DNA from: Cyanobium sp. PCC 7001
GTDB taxonomy: Bacteria; Cyanobacteriota; Cyanobacteriia; PCC-6307; Cyanobiaceae
Direction of reading: 5' to 3'
NCBI RefSeq assembly: GCF_000155635.1
Contig: NZ_DS990556.1
Span: 1,851,079 to 1,915,078, forward strand
DNA length: 64,000 nucleotides
The notes under the pieces were generated by a model, which was not told the origin of the DNA, searched no databases, and worked only from the letters and a program-made list of their open reading frames with translations. Shown here piece by piece: positions 55,220 to 64,000 of this stretch. The first letter of the stretch is position 1, and every line of letters begins with the position of its first letter. A program made the position numbers and the translations under genes.

Positions 55220-56343
55220 GACCCACCTCCTTGCAGGTCCTGCTTTTCGGCCTGCACTGCCGGATCGAGATCGAGGCTTGGGTAGGTGGGCGCCAGCGGC
55301 GGCCAGCCCACCATGGCCTGGAGATGGCGCGGACCTCCCTGACGCCACCAGCCCACCAACCCATCGGGCAGGGCGGTGACCACCAGCAGGAAGAGGCCGC
55401 CCTGGATGAACAGCCAGGTTTCAGGCAGCTGCTCGCTCACCAGGCTCTTGGCGTAGTTGATCAGGACGGCACCGAGAACGGCGCCGATCAACGTGCCCCG
55501 GCCGCCCACCGCCACCCAGATCACCATCTCGATCGAGAAGGGCACCGCCATGAACTGGGGCGAGATGATGCCGGACTGCACGGTGTAGAGGGCCCCGCTC
55601 ACCCCGGCCAGGGCCCCGGCGATGGCGAACACCACGGTCTTGTAGGCCGTGGGGTTGTAGCCGGTGAAGCGCAGGCGCGGTTCGTCATCGCGGATGGCGA
55701 TCAGCGCATCGCCGAAGCGCCCGCGGGTGAGCCAGCGGCACAGCAGCCAGGAGGCCACCACCAGCAGCAGGGTGACCCAGAACAGCCAACGCTGCATGCC
55801 GTCACTACCCACCAGCTGGCCGAAGATGCGGGCCGTGTCGGTCTTGAGGCCGTTGGTGCCGTTGATCAGCTTCTGCTGGCCGTTGAAGAAGTTGAAGAAC
55901 ACCAGGAGGGAGGCCTGGGTGAGGATCGAGAAATAGACCCCCTTGATGCGGTTGCGGAACACCAGGTAGCCCAGCACCCCGGCCACCAGGGCCGGCAGCA
56001 CCCAGATGCAGAAGAAGGTGAACAGGGGTGAGCCGAACGGCTTCCAGAAGGCCGGCAGTTCCTGAACGCCGTAGAGGCCGAAGAACTCGGGCAGCTGGCC
56101 AGGCGCCAGGCTCTTGAGCTGGAGGTACATGCCGATGGCATAGCCCCCGAGGGCGAAGAAAATCCCCTGACCGAGACTGAGCATGCCGGTGAAGCCCCAG
56201 ATCAGGTCGATCCCCAGGGCCACGATGCCGAGGGAGAGAAACCGGCCGAGCAGGTTGAGCCGGAAGGGCGGCAACACGGCCGGAAGGATGAGGCCGGCCG
56301 CGATGATCAGCAGCCAGGGCAACCATTGACGCAGGCGTGACAT
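55216..56343 (-). CDS. urtC: Urea ABC transporter permease UrtC
   Basis: This 375-aa LivM-like permease has about 9-10 helices; family marks are LIWGFTGMLSLGQGIFFALG and IAIRDDEPRLRFTGYNPTAY, with GGRGTLIGAVLGAVLINYAK near the C terminus. It begins 3 bases after the urtB stop and pairs with UrtB to form the membrane pore. Confidence 0.95.
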   Translation of the reverse strand: MSRLRQWLPWLLIIAAGLILPAVLPPFRLNLLGRFLSLGIVALGIDLIWGFTGMLSLGQGIFFALGGYAIGMYLQLKSLAPGQLPEFFGLYGVQELPAFWKPFGSPLFTFFCIWVLPALVAGVLGYLVFRNRIKGVYFSILTQASLLVFFNFFNGQQKLINGTNGLKTDTARIFGQLVGSDGMQRWLFWVTLLLVVASWLLCRWLTRGRFGDALIAIRDDEPRLRFTGYNPTAYKTVVFAIAGALAGVSGALYTVQSGIISPQFMAVPFSIEMVIWVAVGGRGTLIGAVLGAVLINYAKSLVSEQLPETWLFIQGGLFLLVVTALPDGLVGWWRQGGPRHLQAMVGWPPLAPTYPSLDLDPAVQAEKQDLQGGGS

Positions 56344-56346
56344 GGA

Positions 56347-57504
56347 TCAGGCCTCCACCATGCGTCCCTTCTGCGGGAACAGGCCGGCTGGCCTGAACTG
56401 CAGGAACACCACGATCACGGCGAACACGAGCACCTTCGCCATCGAGGTGGTGGCGAAGAAGGTGACCAGGGCGTTGAGCCCCTCGGGCATGGCCGGCCAC
56501 ACCAGCAGCAGGGAACCCGAGCCGATCACGTAGCTGAGCACGCCGATCCCCAGCGCAGCCACCACGGTGCCGAGCAGCTTGCCCACCCCGCCGAGCACCA
56601 CCACCATGAAGCAGTCCACGATGTAGTTGCCGCCCAGATTCGGGCCCACCGAGCCCAGCAGGGTGACAGCAACCCCTGCCACGCCGGCCAGGCCCGAGCC
56701 CACCAGGAAGGTGAGGGCGTCCACGGTTTCGGTGGGGATGCCGAGGCAATCGCTCATCGGCCGGTTCTGGGTCACGGCACGGATCCGGATCCCCCAGACA
56801 CTCTTCTGGAGAAACCAGGTGACCGCCGCCAGTGACACGATCGTGAGGGCGATGATGAACAGCCGGGCCACCGGCATGGTGAGCGCCCCGACCTGCAGGG
56901 AACCGCGAAGCCACACCGGTGCGGTCACGTCGATGTTGCGGGCGCTGAACCAGGGCTGATCGAGCACCCTCACGCCGCCGAGCACACTGGCGAGCACCAC
57001 ACCGGCCAGCGTCGCCACGATCCAGCTGCCCACGCCCAGCAACGGTGTCCAGCGCTGCTGCCACCAGGAGCGGGGGGTGAGCTTGGGCACCAGCAGACCC
57101 ACCGCCACCGCCACCACCAGGCCGATGGCGAAGGCGCTGCTCACCGAGCGCACGAACTGCTGCAGGATCAGGCTCACGCCCCAGGTGGCGAGCAGGGTTT
57201 CCAGCGGTCGGCCGTAGAGACGTCGGATCACCGTCTTCTCCAGCAGCAATCCGACCAGACCGCTCACCACGAAGGCGGCGGGGATCGCCAGGATGATGTA
57301 CAGCGGGAAGAGGGCTTCCAGCGGGCCGTTCTTGAACAGGTTCTGCACCACGAAGGTGGTGTAGGCCCCGAGCATCATCAGCTCGCCATGGGCCATGTTG
57401 ATCACGCCCATCAGGCCGAACACCACCGCCAGGCCGAGGGCGGCCAGCACCAGCACCGATCCGATGGCGAGGCCGTTGAAAAGGGTTTCGTTGAAGAGAT
57501 CCAT
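56347..57504 (-). CDS. urtB: Urea ABC transporter permease UrtB
   Basis: This 385-aa LivH-like permease has GVINMAHGELMMLGAYTTFV near the N terminus and FLVGSGLAGVAGVAVTLLGS, then GGNYIVDCFMVVVLGGVGKL in the second half. It is longer than LivH because of an inserted region at about residues 125-185, as in cyanobacterial UrtB. Two strong hairpins separate it from urtA, likely lowering its expression relative to the binding protein. Confidence 0.95.
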   Translation of the reverse strand: MDLFNETLFNGLAIGSVLVLAALGLAVVFGLMGVINMAHGELMMLGAYTTFVVQNLFKNGPLEALFPLYIILAIPAAFVVSGLVGLLLEKTVIRRLYGRPLETLLATWGVSLILQQFVRSVSSAFAIGLVVAVAVGLLVPKLTPRSWWQQRWTPLLGVGSWIVATLAGVVLASVLGGVRVLDQPWFSARNIDVTAPVWLRGSLQVGALTMPVARLFIIALTIVSLAAVTWFLQKSVWGIRIRAVTQNRPMSDCLGIPTETVDALTFLVGSGLAGVAGVAVTLLGSVGPNLGGNYIVDCFMVVVLGGVGKLLGTVVAALGIGVLSYVIGSGSLLLVWPAMPEGLNALVTFFATTSMAKVLVFAVIVVFLQFRPAGLFPQKGRMVEA

Positions 57505-57630
57505 AGGCCCTCGCAGGGGCGCCCAGGGGAACAGAAAACAGCGCGGAGGCCTGGGTTTTCCGGATTCGGCATTCTGCGGGGAGCGCCGAAGTCAGGAGCA
57601 GGATTTCAGCGACACAAGTGACACATGAAA

Positions 57631-57692
57631 GGAAGGGGGAGTGGACTCCCCCTTCCGGCGCCGGAGCACCACCGGCCCATGGGCCGGTGGTG
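57631..57692 (-). terminator. Twin hairpins between urtA and urtB
   Basis: A 26-base perfect palindrome (57667-57692, arms CACCACCGGCCCA) is followed, in minus-strand order, by GGAAGGGGGAGT-GG-ACTCCCCCTTCC (57631-57656, 12-bp arms) and a short T stretch (TTTCATG). Placed right after urtA, they probably end most transcripts or protect the urtA mRNA 3' end. Confidence 0.7.
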
Positions 57693-57712
57693 GGTCAGCG
57701 ACGCCTGGCGGC

Positions 57713-59019
57713 TCACATCTTGAACTTGCCGGGATCGGGCACGTCGGTGCGGGTCCAGTCGCAGGTGTAGCCCTTGGTTTCGGGCACGAACTGGTTCCAG
57801 GCGATGGGCTTGATCACGCCCTTGTCCTCGACGATCTTGAACATGCCGTCGTTCTGCACCTCACCGATGAGCACGCGCTTCTCGACGTGGTGGTTGGGCT
57901 GCACGGTGACGGTGCCCTGGGGAGCGTCGAAGCTGACGCCGATCAGGGCTTCACGCACCTTGTTGTCGTCGATGCTGTTGGCCTTCTCCGCAGCAGCGGC
58001 CCACAGGTACACCATCATGTAGGCGGATTCCGCCGGGTCGTTGGTGACGCGGTTGTCGCCTACTTCTTCTTGAAGTTCTCGGTGAACTCCTTGGAAGCGG
58101 GAGTGTCAAGCGACTGGAAGAAGTTCCAGGCCGCGAAGGTGCCCTCGAGATACTCAGGACCGATGGCTGCCACTTCCTCCTCGGCGATCGAGAAGCTCAT
58201 GATCGAGTAGCCGTTGGCCGGGGTGATCCCTGCCGCCTTCATCTGCTTGAAGAAGGCCACATTGCTGTCGCCGTTCAGGGTGTTGACGATCACACCGCCG
58301 TTGGGCAGAGCCTGCTTGATCTTGGAGATGATCGGAGCCACTTCCGTGTTGCCGAGCGGCAGGTAGTCCTCACCCACCACGTTGCCGCCCATCGCCTTGA
58401 GCTGCTCCTTCATGATGGTGTTGGCCGTACGTGGATACACGTAGTCGGAGCCCACCAGGAAGAAGTCCTTGCCCTTGTTCTTGAGCAGCCAGTCCACAGC
58501 GGGCTCGGCCTGCTGGTTGGGGGCAGCGCCGCTGTAGAAGATGTTCTTGGAGCACTCCTGCCCTTCGTACTGGATCGGGTAGAAGAGGAAGTGGTCCTTG
58601 GCCTCGAACACCGGCAGCATGGCCTTGCGGCTGGCGGAGGTCCAACCGCCGAACACCACGGCCACCTGATCCTGGTCGATCAGTTTCTTGGCCTTCTCGG
58701 CGAAGGTGGGCCAATCGGAGGCACCATCTTCCTCGACAGGGACGATCTTGAGCTTCTTGCCATCGATCGTGATGCCGCCCTTGGCATTGATCTCATCGAT
58801 GGCCATCAACTCGGCTTCGGCCACCGTGTTCTCGGAGATGGCCATGGTGCCCGAGCGGGAATGAAGGATCCCGACCTTCACTTCACCGTCGAAATCCCCG
58901 GAGGCCTGATCGCCTCCTCCGCAGGCCACAAGGGTGAGGGAGGTGGCCAGAGCCGTGGCACCGCTGAACAGGCGCAGCGACGTCTTGCCCATGGCTTTGC
59001 CCATGAAGGAAGGGGTCAT
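57713..59019 (-). pseudogene. urtA: Urea ABC transporter binding protein UrtA, frameshifted
   Basis: This is the periplasmic urea-binding lipoprotein, about 435 aa when the frame is repaired. ATG 59019 has AGGAG 5 bases upstream; the signal ends in lipobox [10 protein letters not shown]. The body is [20 protein letters not shown] through EFTENFKKK, where TAG (58060-58062) stops the frame. The remainder, starting GDNRVTNDPAESAYMMVYLW, continues in the next frame to 57713. Adding one base between 58060 and 58061 turns the stop into a Tyr codon (TAC or TAT) plus GGC. Either sequencing error or real loss of urea uptake. Confidence 0.93.
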
Positions 59020-59075
59020 AGAAGCTCCTACGGAAGAACCGCCGAATGGTCCGCTGCGATTCAGCGGCATAGCGG

Positions 59076-59117
59076 ACGGTATCCAGCGGGCAACCTTCGG
59101 CATGTAGCCGACGCCAC
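59076..59117 (-). promoter_or_regulatory. Candidate NtcA-activated urtA promoter
   Basis: Read on the minus strand: GTG-N8-TAC (59117-59104), then 22 bases, then TACCGT (59081-59076), matching the NtcA layout GTA-N8-TAC-N22-TAN3T except for one G. The predicted transcript would begin about 50 bases before the urtA ATG. Confidence 0.55.
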
Positions 59118-59254
59118 ACTTTGCCGGGCTGGTCAGTGGCACCTGACCCATCTCCTCCCCCGGGCGGACCCCTGGAAGCAGCCCGAGTGGAGCGCGCGGA
59201 AGCGGATCTCACGAACCCAGGCGAGGCATGGCCCCTGATGTTCAACGAATTGTG

Positions 59255-59863
59255 TTAATTCGTGACGACTGGCAATTGACGAAGCAGAAACGCCTCCACC
59301 GCTTCCAGCCCCTCGCCACTGCGCAGATTGGTGAAGCACTAGGGCCGTCCGGGGCGCATCCGCTCGGTATCGCGCTCCATCACCTCCAGGCTGGCGCCCA
59401 CCATCGCGGCCAGGTCGATCTTGTTGATCACCAGCAGATCGGAACGGGTGATGCCCGGGCCACCCTTGCGGGGGATCTTGTCGCCGGCCGCCACATCGAT
59501 CACGTAGATGCAGAGGTCCACCAGTTCAGGGCTGAAACTGGCGGCCAGGTTGTCGCCACCGCTCTCCACCAGCACAAGATCGAGATCGGGGAAGGCCTCC
59601 TCCAGCTCCTGCACGGCGGCCCGGTTGATCGAGCAGTCTTCACGGATGGCGGTGTGGGGACACCCCCCCGTTTCCACTCCCCGGATGCGTTCGGGCTCCA
59701 GAGCCCCCGCGCGGGTGAGGAACTGGGCATCCTCCTGGGTGTAGATGTCGTTGGTGACCACCGCCAGCTGCAGCTGCTGGCGCAGGCGGCGGCAGAGGGC
59801 CTCCACCAGGGCCGTCTTGCCGGAGCCCACCGGGCCGGCGACACCCACGCGCAGCTTGCTCAT
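59255..59863 (-). pseudogene. ureG: Urease accessory GTPase UreG with in-frame stop
   Basis: UreG is the GTPase that drives nickel insertion into urease. The P-loop [60 protein letters not shown] and [14 protein letters not shown] are intact. At codon 175 a TAG (59339-59341) interrupts ERMRPGRP / CFTNLRSGEGLEAVEAFLLR, exactly where an aromatic residue (usually Tyr, Phe or Trp) is expected. The frame then continues to its own TAA at 59255, giving the usual 202-codon length. A one-base change (for example TGG or TAC to TAG) or a base error explains it. The short form would lack the last 27 residues. Confidence 0.93.
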
Positions 59864-59871
59864 GGCTTCGC

Positions 59872-60513
59872 TCAGCTCCTGAACAACCGGGAGTAGAGCT
59901 CAGCATGGCGCAGCTGGGCGATCCCGGCCCCCACGCCCCCGTTCCAGAGCTGGCGCGGATCGGCCGCCGCCAGCTCCTCGGCCCGCGCGGCGATCAGGGG
60001 CGCCAGGGCCAGCTGCAGCCGCTGGGACTCGGTGGAGCCCAGGGGCACCAGGCGCACCGCAGCGCTCAGCTGGTTCGCCACCCAGCCATAGAGGTAGGCC
60101 TCCACCACATCCCTGGCCGGCAGCTCCAGGGCCCGGCCCGCCAGGGCGAAGGCCGCCGGCCAGGCCAGGTCGAGCCTGGGCATGTCGAATCCCAGATCGG
60201 CCAGCAGTCGCAGCAGCGATCCCCCCATCTGGCGCTGCTGGGCCCGCAGCTCGGGGGCCTCCCGCAGGGCCAGCAGCCAGCGGTCCCGGTCCCGGAGTTC
60301 CTGCGGCGGAGCCTCCATCAACACAGGCAGCCAGGCCGCCTCGATCGCCAGCACTCCGCGGTGGAGCTCAGCGTCCAGCCAGCGGGCCACGGCGGCGCCA
60401 TCCCCGAGGCGGCCGGCCTGCACCAGGGCCTCCAGTCCCTCGGCATAGCTGAACGCGCCCACCGGCAGCGCCGGGCTGACGAGCTGGAACAGGCGGAGCC
60501 GCTCAATGCCCAT
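59872..60513 (-). CDS. ureF: Urease accessory protein UreF
   Basis: This 213-aa all-helical nickel-chaperone partner that binds UreD/UreG starts [20 protein letters not shown], with the conserved [18 protein letters not shown], and ends [13 protein letters not shown] 60513 overlaps the ureE stop by 11 bases, so it is coupled. ureG follows 8 bases after the stop. Confidence 0.93.
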   Translation of the reverse strand: MGIERLRLFQLVSPALPVGAFSYAEGLEALVQAGRLGDGAAVARWLDAELHRGVLAIEAAWLPVLMEAPPQELRDRDRWLLALREAPELRAQQRQMGGSLLRLLADLGFDMPRLDLAWPAAFALAGRALELPARDVVEAYLYGWVANQLSAAVRLVPLGSTESQRLQLALAPLIAARAEELAAADPRQLWNGGVGAGIAQLRHAELYSRLFRS

Positions 60514-61021
60514 GGAGGTGGACGTGGGGGTGGGCGTGGGTAGGCGCATGGGCTTGGGCGTAGGCCCCCGCCTCCGGCAGGAAGGGGGCCTCCACCGCCG
60601 TCACCGACAGGCCCCGGTGTTCGAGCAGTTGGGCCAGCACAGGATCCGCCAGCAGGCGCAGTTCGCCAGCCCGGATCTCCATCGCCACATGCCGGTTGCC
60701 GAGGTGGTAGGCCGCCTGCAACAGGCCGAGCTCCGAAGCCGCGGTGACCCGCAGCAGCGGCTCAAGGGCGGCCTCGATCCGTACCAGCGGCTCGGCAGCG
60801 GCTCCGCCCAGCAGTTCCCCCGGCCGGAGCGGCTCACCCCGCGGCAGCTGCAGCAGCAGCGAGCAACCGCAGACGCTCTGGCGCAGGCCCCGCAGCCGGG
60901 TGCGCTCCTCGGCGGTGAGGGCCAGGCTGAGGGTCGCCGCTCCACCGGCCCGCTCCCCCAGCCTGCGGGTGAGGAGCAGGGGGCCAGAGGCTGGCGCATC
61001 TGGCGTGGCGGCGGGGATCAT
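60503..61021 (-). CDS. ureE: Urease accessory nickel chaperone UreE
   Basis: This 172-aa metallochaperone has an N-terminal peptide-binding domain (LTRRLGERAGGAATLSLALT), a metal domain with AAYHLGNRHVAMEIRAGELR, and a His-rich tail [15 protein letters not shown] that can hold Ni2+. ATG 61021 is the only good start and shares CATG (61019-61022) with the divergent ureD ATG, so promoters for each gene must lie inside the other. Confidence 0.94.
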   Translation of the reverse strand: MIPAATPDAPASGPLLLTRRLGERAGGAATLSLALTAEERTRLRGLRQSVCGCSLLLQLPRGEPLRPGELLGGAAAEPLVRIEAALEPLLRVTAASELGLLQAAYHLGNRHVAMEIRAGELRLLADPVLAQLLEHRGLSVTAVEAPFLPEAGAYAQAHAPTHAHPHVHLHGH

Positions 61022-61953
61022 GGCCGGAGGACGCGGACGGGACGATCTCCAGCATCACAGGGAATCCCCCGTGGCATGGCGAGGCCAGGCTGGCATTCCG
61101 CCGCGGGGGTGACGACCAGGAGGGGGGCACGATCCACCAGGGGGAAACCAGCGCACCGCTCAAGCTCCAGCGGGCCTTTCCCCAGGCCGACGGCCGCTGC
61201 GAGCTGCCGGTGCTGCACACCGCCGGCGGCCTGGTGGGTGGCGATCGCCTCAGCATCACCGCCAACCTCGACACCGGCAGCCGGGCGCTGCTCACCAGCG
61301 TGGCCGCCCAGAAGATCTACGGCTCCATCGGGCGCTGCCGGGAAGCCCCGGCGGGCCGCTGGGCCCAGCAGCACCTGCAGTTCAACCTGGCGGAGGGGTC
61401 CGACCTGGAGTGGCTTCCCCAGGAGCTCGTGCTCTATGCCGATGGGCTGTTCGAGCAGCACTGCCAGGTGGAGCTGGCTGCGGGAGCCTCCTTTCTGGGG
61501 TGCGACGTGGTGCGCCTGGGGCGTACGGCGGCCGGGGAGGGGCTCGGTTCGGGCCGCTGGCGTTCGGCCCTCGAGATCCGGCGGCGGCAGAACGGGGCGA
61601 GCGACTGGGTGCTGGCGGACCGCACGGAACTGGCGGACGGCGGCCTGGCGGGGGAGCACGGCCTGGCGGGGGCCCCGGTCTACGGCTCCCTGGTGTGGGC
61701 GGCGCCGGAACCCCTGGCCCCTGGCGCCCTGGCAGCCCTGCTGGCGGAGTGCCGCCAGGACCGGGCCGGCCTCGAGGGTGAGATGGCCTGCGGTGCACTG
61801 GAGCCAGGCCTGGTGGCCCGTTACCGGGGCCCCTCCAGCCAGGCGGCCCGCTACTGGTTCACGCGGATCTGGGCCCGGATCCGCCAGGTGAGGGGGCTGG
61901 CGACACCTGAGCTGCCCCGGGTGTGGCCCTTCCAGGAGCGGCCGCTGGGCTGA
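61020..61953 (+). pseudogene. ureD: Urease accessory protein UreD, apparent frameshift near the start
   Basis: UreD is the scaffold for nickel transfer to urease, about 310 aa when repaired. The main frame holds WHGEARLAFRRGGDDQEGGT, APLKLQRAFPQADGRCELPV, LHTAGGLVGGDRLSITANLD and the C-terminal QAARYWFTRIWARIRQVRGL. That frame has no start codon before GTG 61210, too late for the family. ATG 61020 in another frame reads MAGGRGRDDLQHHRESP and joins it if one C is removed from the C5 run at 61066-61070. It could otherwise be a true frameshift. Confidence 0.85.
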
Positions 61954-61966
61954 GCGGCCCGGAACC

Positions 61967-62004
61967 GTCCGGCCTGGAAACGTCCGGCCTGGAAACGTCC
62001 AGCC
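61967..62004 (+). repeat. 15-bp tandem repeat, two and a half copies
   Basis: GTCCGGCCTGGAAAC occurs at 61967-61981 and 61982-61996, then a partial copy GTCCAGCC to 62004, in the gap between ureD and ureA. Function is unknown. Confidence 0.85.
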
Positions 62005-62078
62005 AGAACCGGGCGCAGGCCCTGAAGACTGTCAGAGTGGCGCTGCAGTGGACCCTGCAGCTTTCCACTCCCGCAGCC

Positions 62079-62381
62079 ATGCACCTCAGCCCCCAGGAGA
62101 AGGACAAGCTCCTGATCGTGACCGCAGCGCTGCTGGCCGAGCGCCGCCTCCAGCGCGGCGTCAAGCTCAACCATCCCGAGGCCGTGGCCTGGCTCAGCTT
62201 TCTGGTGCTGGAGGGCGCCCGCGACGGCAGGACCGTGGCCGAGCTGATGGGCGAGGGCACCACCTGGCTGCGCCGCGATCAGGTGATGGAAGGGGTGCCC
62301 GAACTGGTGCAGGAGGTGCAGATCGAGGCCGTGTTTCCCGATGGCACCAAGCTGGTGACGCTGCACGACCCGATCCGCTGA
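62079..62381 (+). CDS. ureA: Urease subunit gamma
   Basis: This 100-aa small urease subunit begins [20 protein letters not shown] and has [20 protein letters not shown] and [20 protein letters not shown], complete and of normal length. The gap to ureB is 34 bases. Confidence 0.97.
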   Translation: MHLSPQEKDKLLIVTAALLAERRLQRGVKLNHPEAVAWLSFLVLEGARDGRTVAELMGEGTTWLRRDQVMEGVPELVQEVQIEAVFPDGTKLVTLHDPIR

Positions 62382-62415
62382 GCCCCGTTCCCCCAACGGC
62401 CCCCGCCCGTTTCCC

Positions 62416-62733
62416 ATGGCCCCCTTCATCCCCGGCGAACTGATCCCGGAACCCGGCGAGCTCGAACTCAACGCTGGCCGGCCCGTCACCACCTTGCTGG
62501 TGGCCAACAGCGGGGACCGGCCGGTGCAGGTGGGCTCCCACTTCCACTTCCAGGAGGCCAACGACGCTTTGCAGTTCGACCGCGACGCCGCCCGGGGCCT
62601 GCGCCTCGACATCCCGGCCGGCACGGCGATCCGCTTCGAACCGGGGGACAGCCGGGAGGTGAACCTGGTGCCCTTCGCCGGTCAGCGCCGCGTGGTGGGC
62701 TTCAACGGCCTGGTGAACGGCCCTCTGGACTGA
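62416..62733 (+). CDS. ureB: Urease subunit beta
   Basis: This 105-aa subunit begins [20 protein letters not shown], with the family motif [20 protein letters not shown] and [20 protein letters not shown]. It is complete. ureC follows 67 bases later. Confidence 0.97.
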   Translation: MAPFIPGELIPEPGELELNAGRPVTTLLVANSGDRPVQVGSHFHFQEANDALQFDRDAARGLRLDIPAGTAIRFEPGDSREVNLVPFAGQRRVVGFNGLVNGPLD

Positions 62734-62800
62734 CGACGCTTCGACCCCGCGGCCAGCCGGCCCGCCCCCAGCCTTCCCGCCACCACCAGCGCCACCCCCC

Positions 62801-64000
<1,200 letters not shown>

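Overview
This window looks like chromosome of a unicellular alpha-cyanobacterium of the Cyanobium/Synechococcus type. The evidence is high G+C by eye (roughly two thirds), short intergenic gaps, high-light-inducible (Hli) mini-proteins, the SbtA/SbtB bicarbonate uptake pair, a group-2 sigma factor, and the picocyanobacterial urea locus (urtABCDE, ureGFE, ureDABC). I see no insertion sequence, prophage or CRISPR array. Species assignment is inference.

Layout. 0-7 kb: the 3' end of ligA, a large two-domain phosphatase-like protein, mscS and mscL channels, and a glyoxalase-fold protein. 7-14 kb: valS, an arylsulfatase, and a small unknown gene coupled to a 2OG-Fe(II) oxygenase. 14-21 kb: an unusual trio (84-aa protein, solute-binding lipoprotein, MscS-like channel), an SGNH esterase and a P-type ATPase. 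21-27 kb: sbtA-sbtB with a Crp-family regulator, an orphan terminator that hints at a small RNA, a CPA2 antiporter operon and a PKHD hydroxylase. 27-32 kb: four overlapping or tightly packed membrane mini-genes including two Hli proteins, then a redox/copper block (peroxiredoxin-like, glutaredoxin-MauE, Tat-exported multicopper oxidase), a MerR regulator facing a MerR-type promoter, and a decayed DUF305-like gene. 32-45 kb: tRNA-Val and housekeeping genes (acyltransferase, mazG, arfB, speE, speB, gcvT, aspS, sigma factor, dps, pyrG). 45-50 kb: a type I secretion operon (PpiC isomerase, Crp-domain ABC exporter, HlyD). 50-54 kb: queE-queC-pabB-pabC. 54-64 kb: urea transport and urease, running off the right edge inside ureC.

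Several reading frames are broken. ligA has one extra base in a G6 run. urtA lacks one base. ureG has an in-frame TAG 27 codons before its natural stop. ureD appears to have one extra C in a C5 run. The merR frame changes at a C8 run, and a small gene at 6.4-6.7 kb is split across two frames. Because ligA is essential, sequencing or assembly error is the simplest explanation for many of these. The concentration in the urea locus (urtA, ureG, ureD) leaves real decay of urea use possible.

Most interesting candidates: (1) the lipoprotein/MscS pair with 8-nt overlapping genes, which could be a ligand-linked channel; (2) the Hli four-gene mini-protein operon with a perfect 6-7-6 dyad in its divergent promoter; (3) the orphan plus-strand terminator at 23.3 kb; (4) the 100-nt foldable element closed by a 9-bp stem directly in front of gcvT; (5) the MerR promoter with 19-bp spacer driving a decayed copper-type gene; (6) a LexA-type SOS box at 27.34 kb; and (7) an NtcA-type promoter for urtA.
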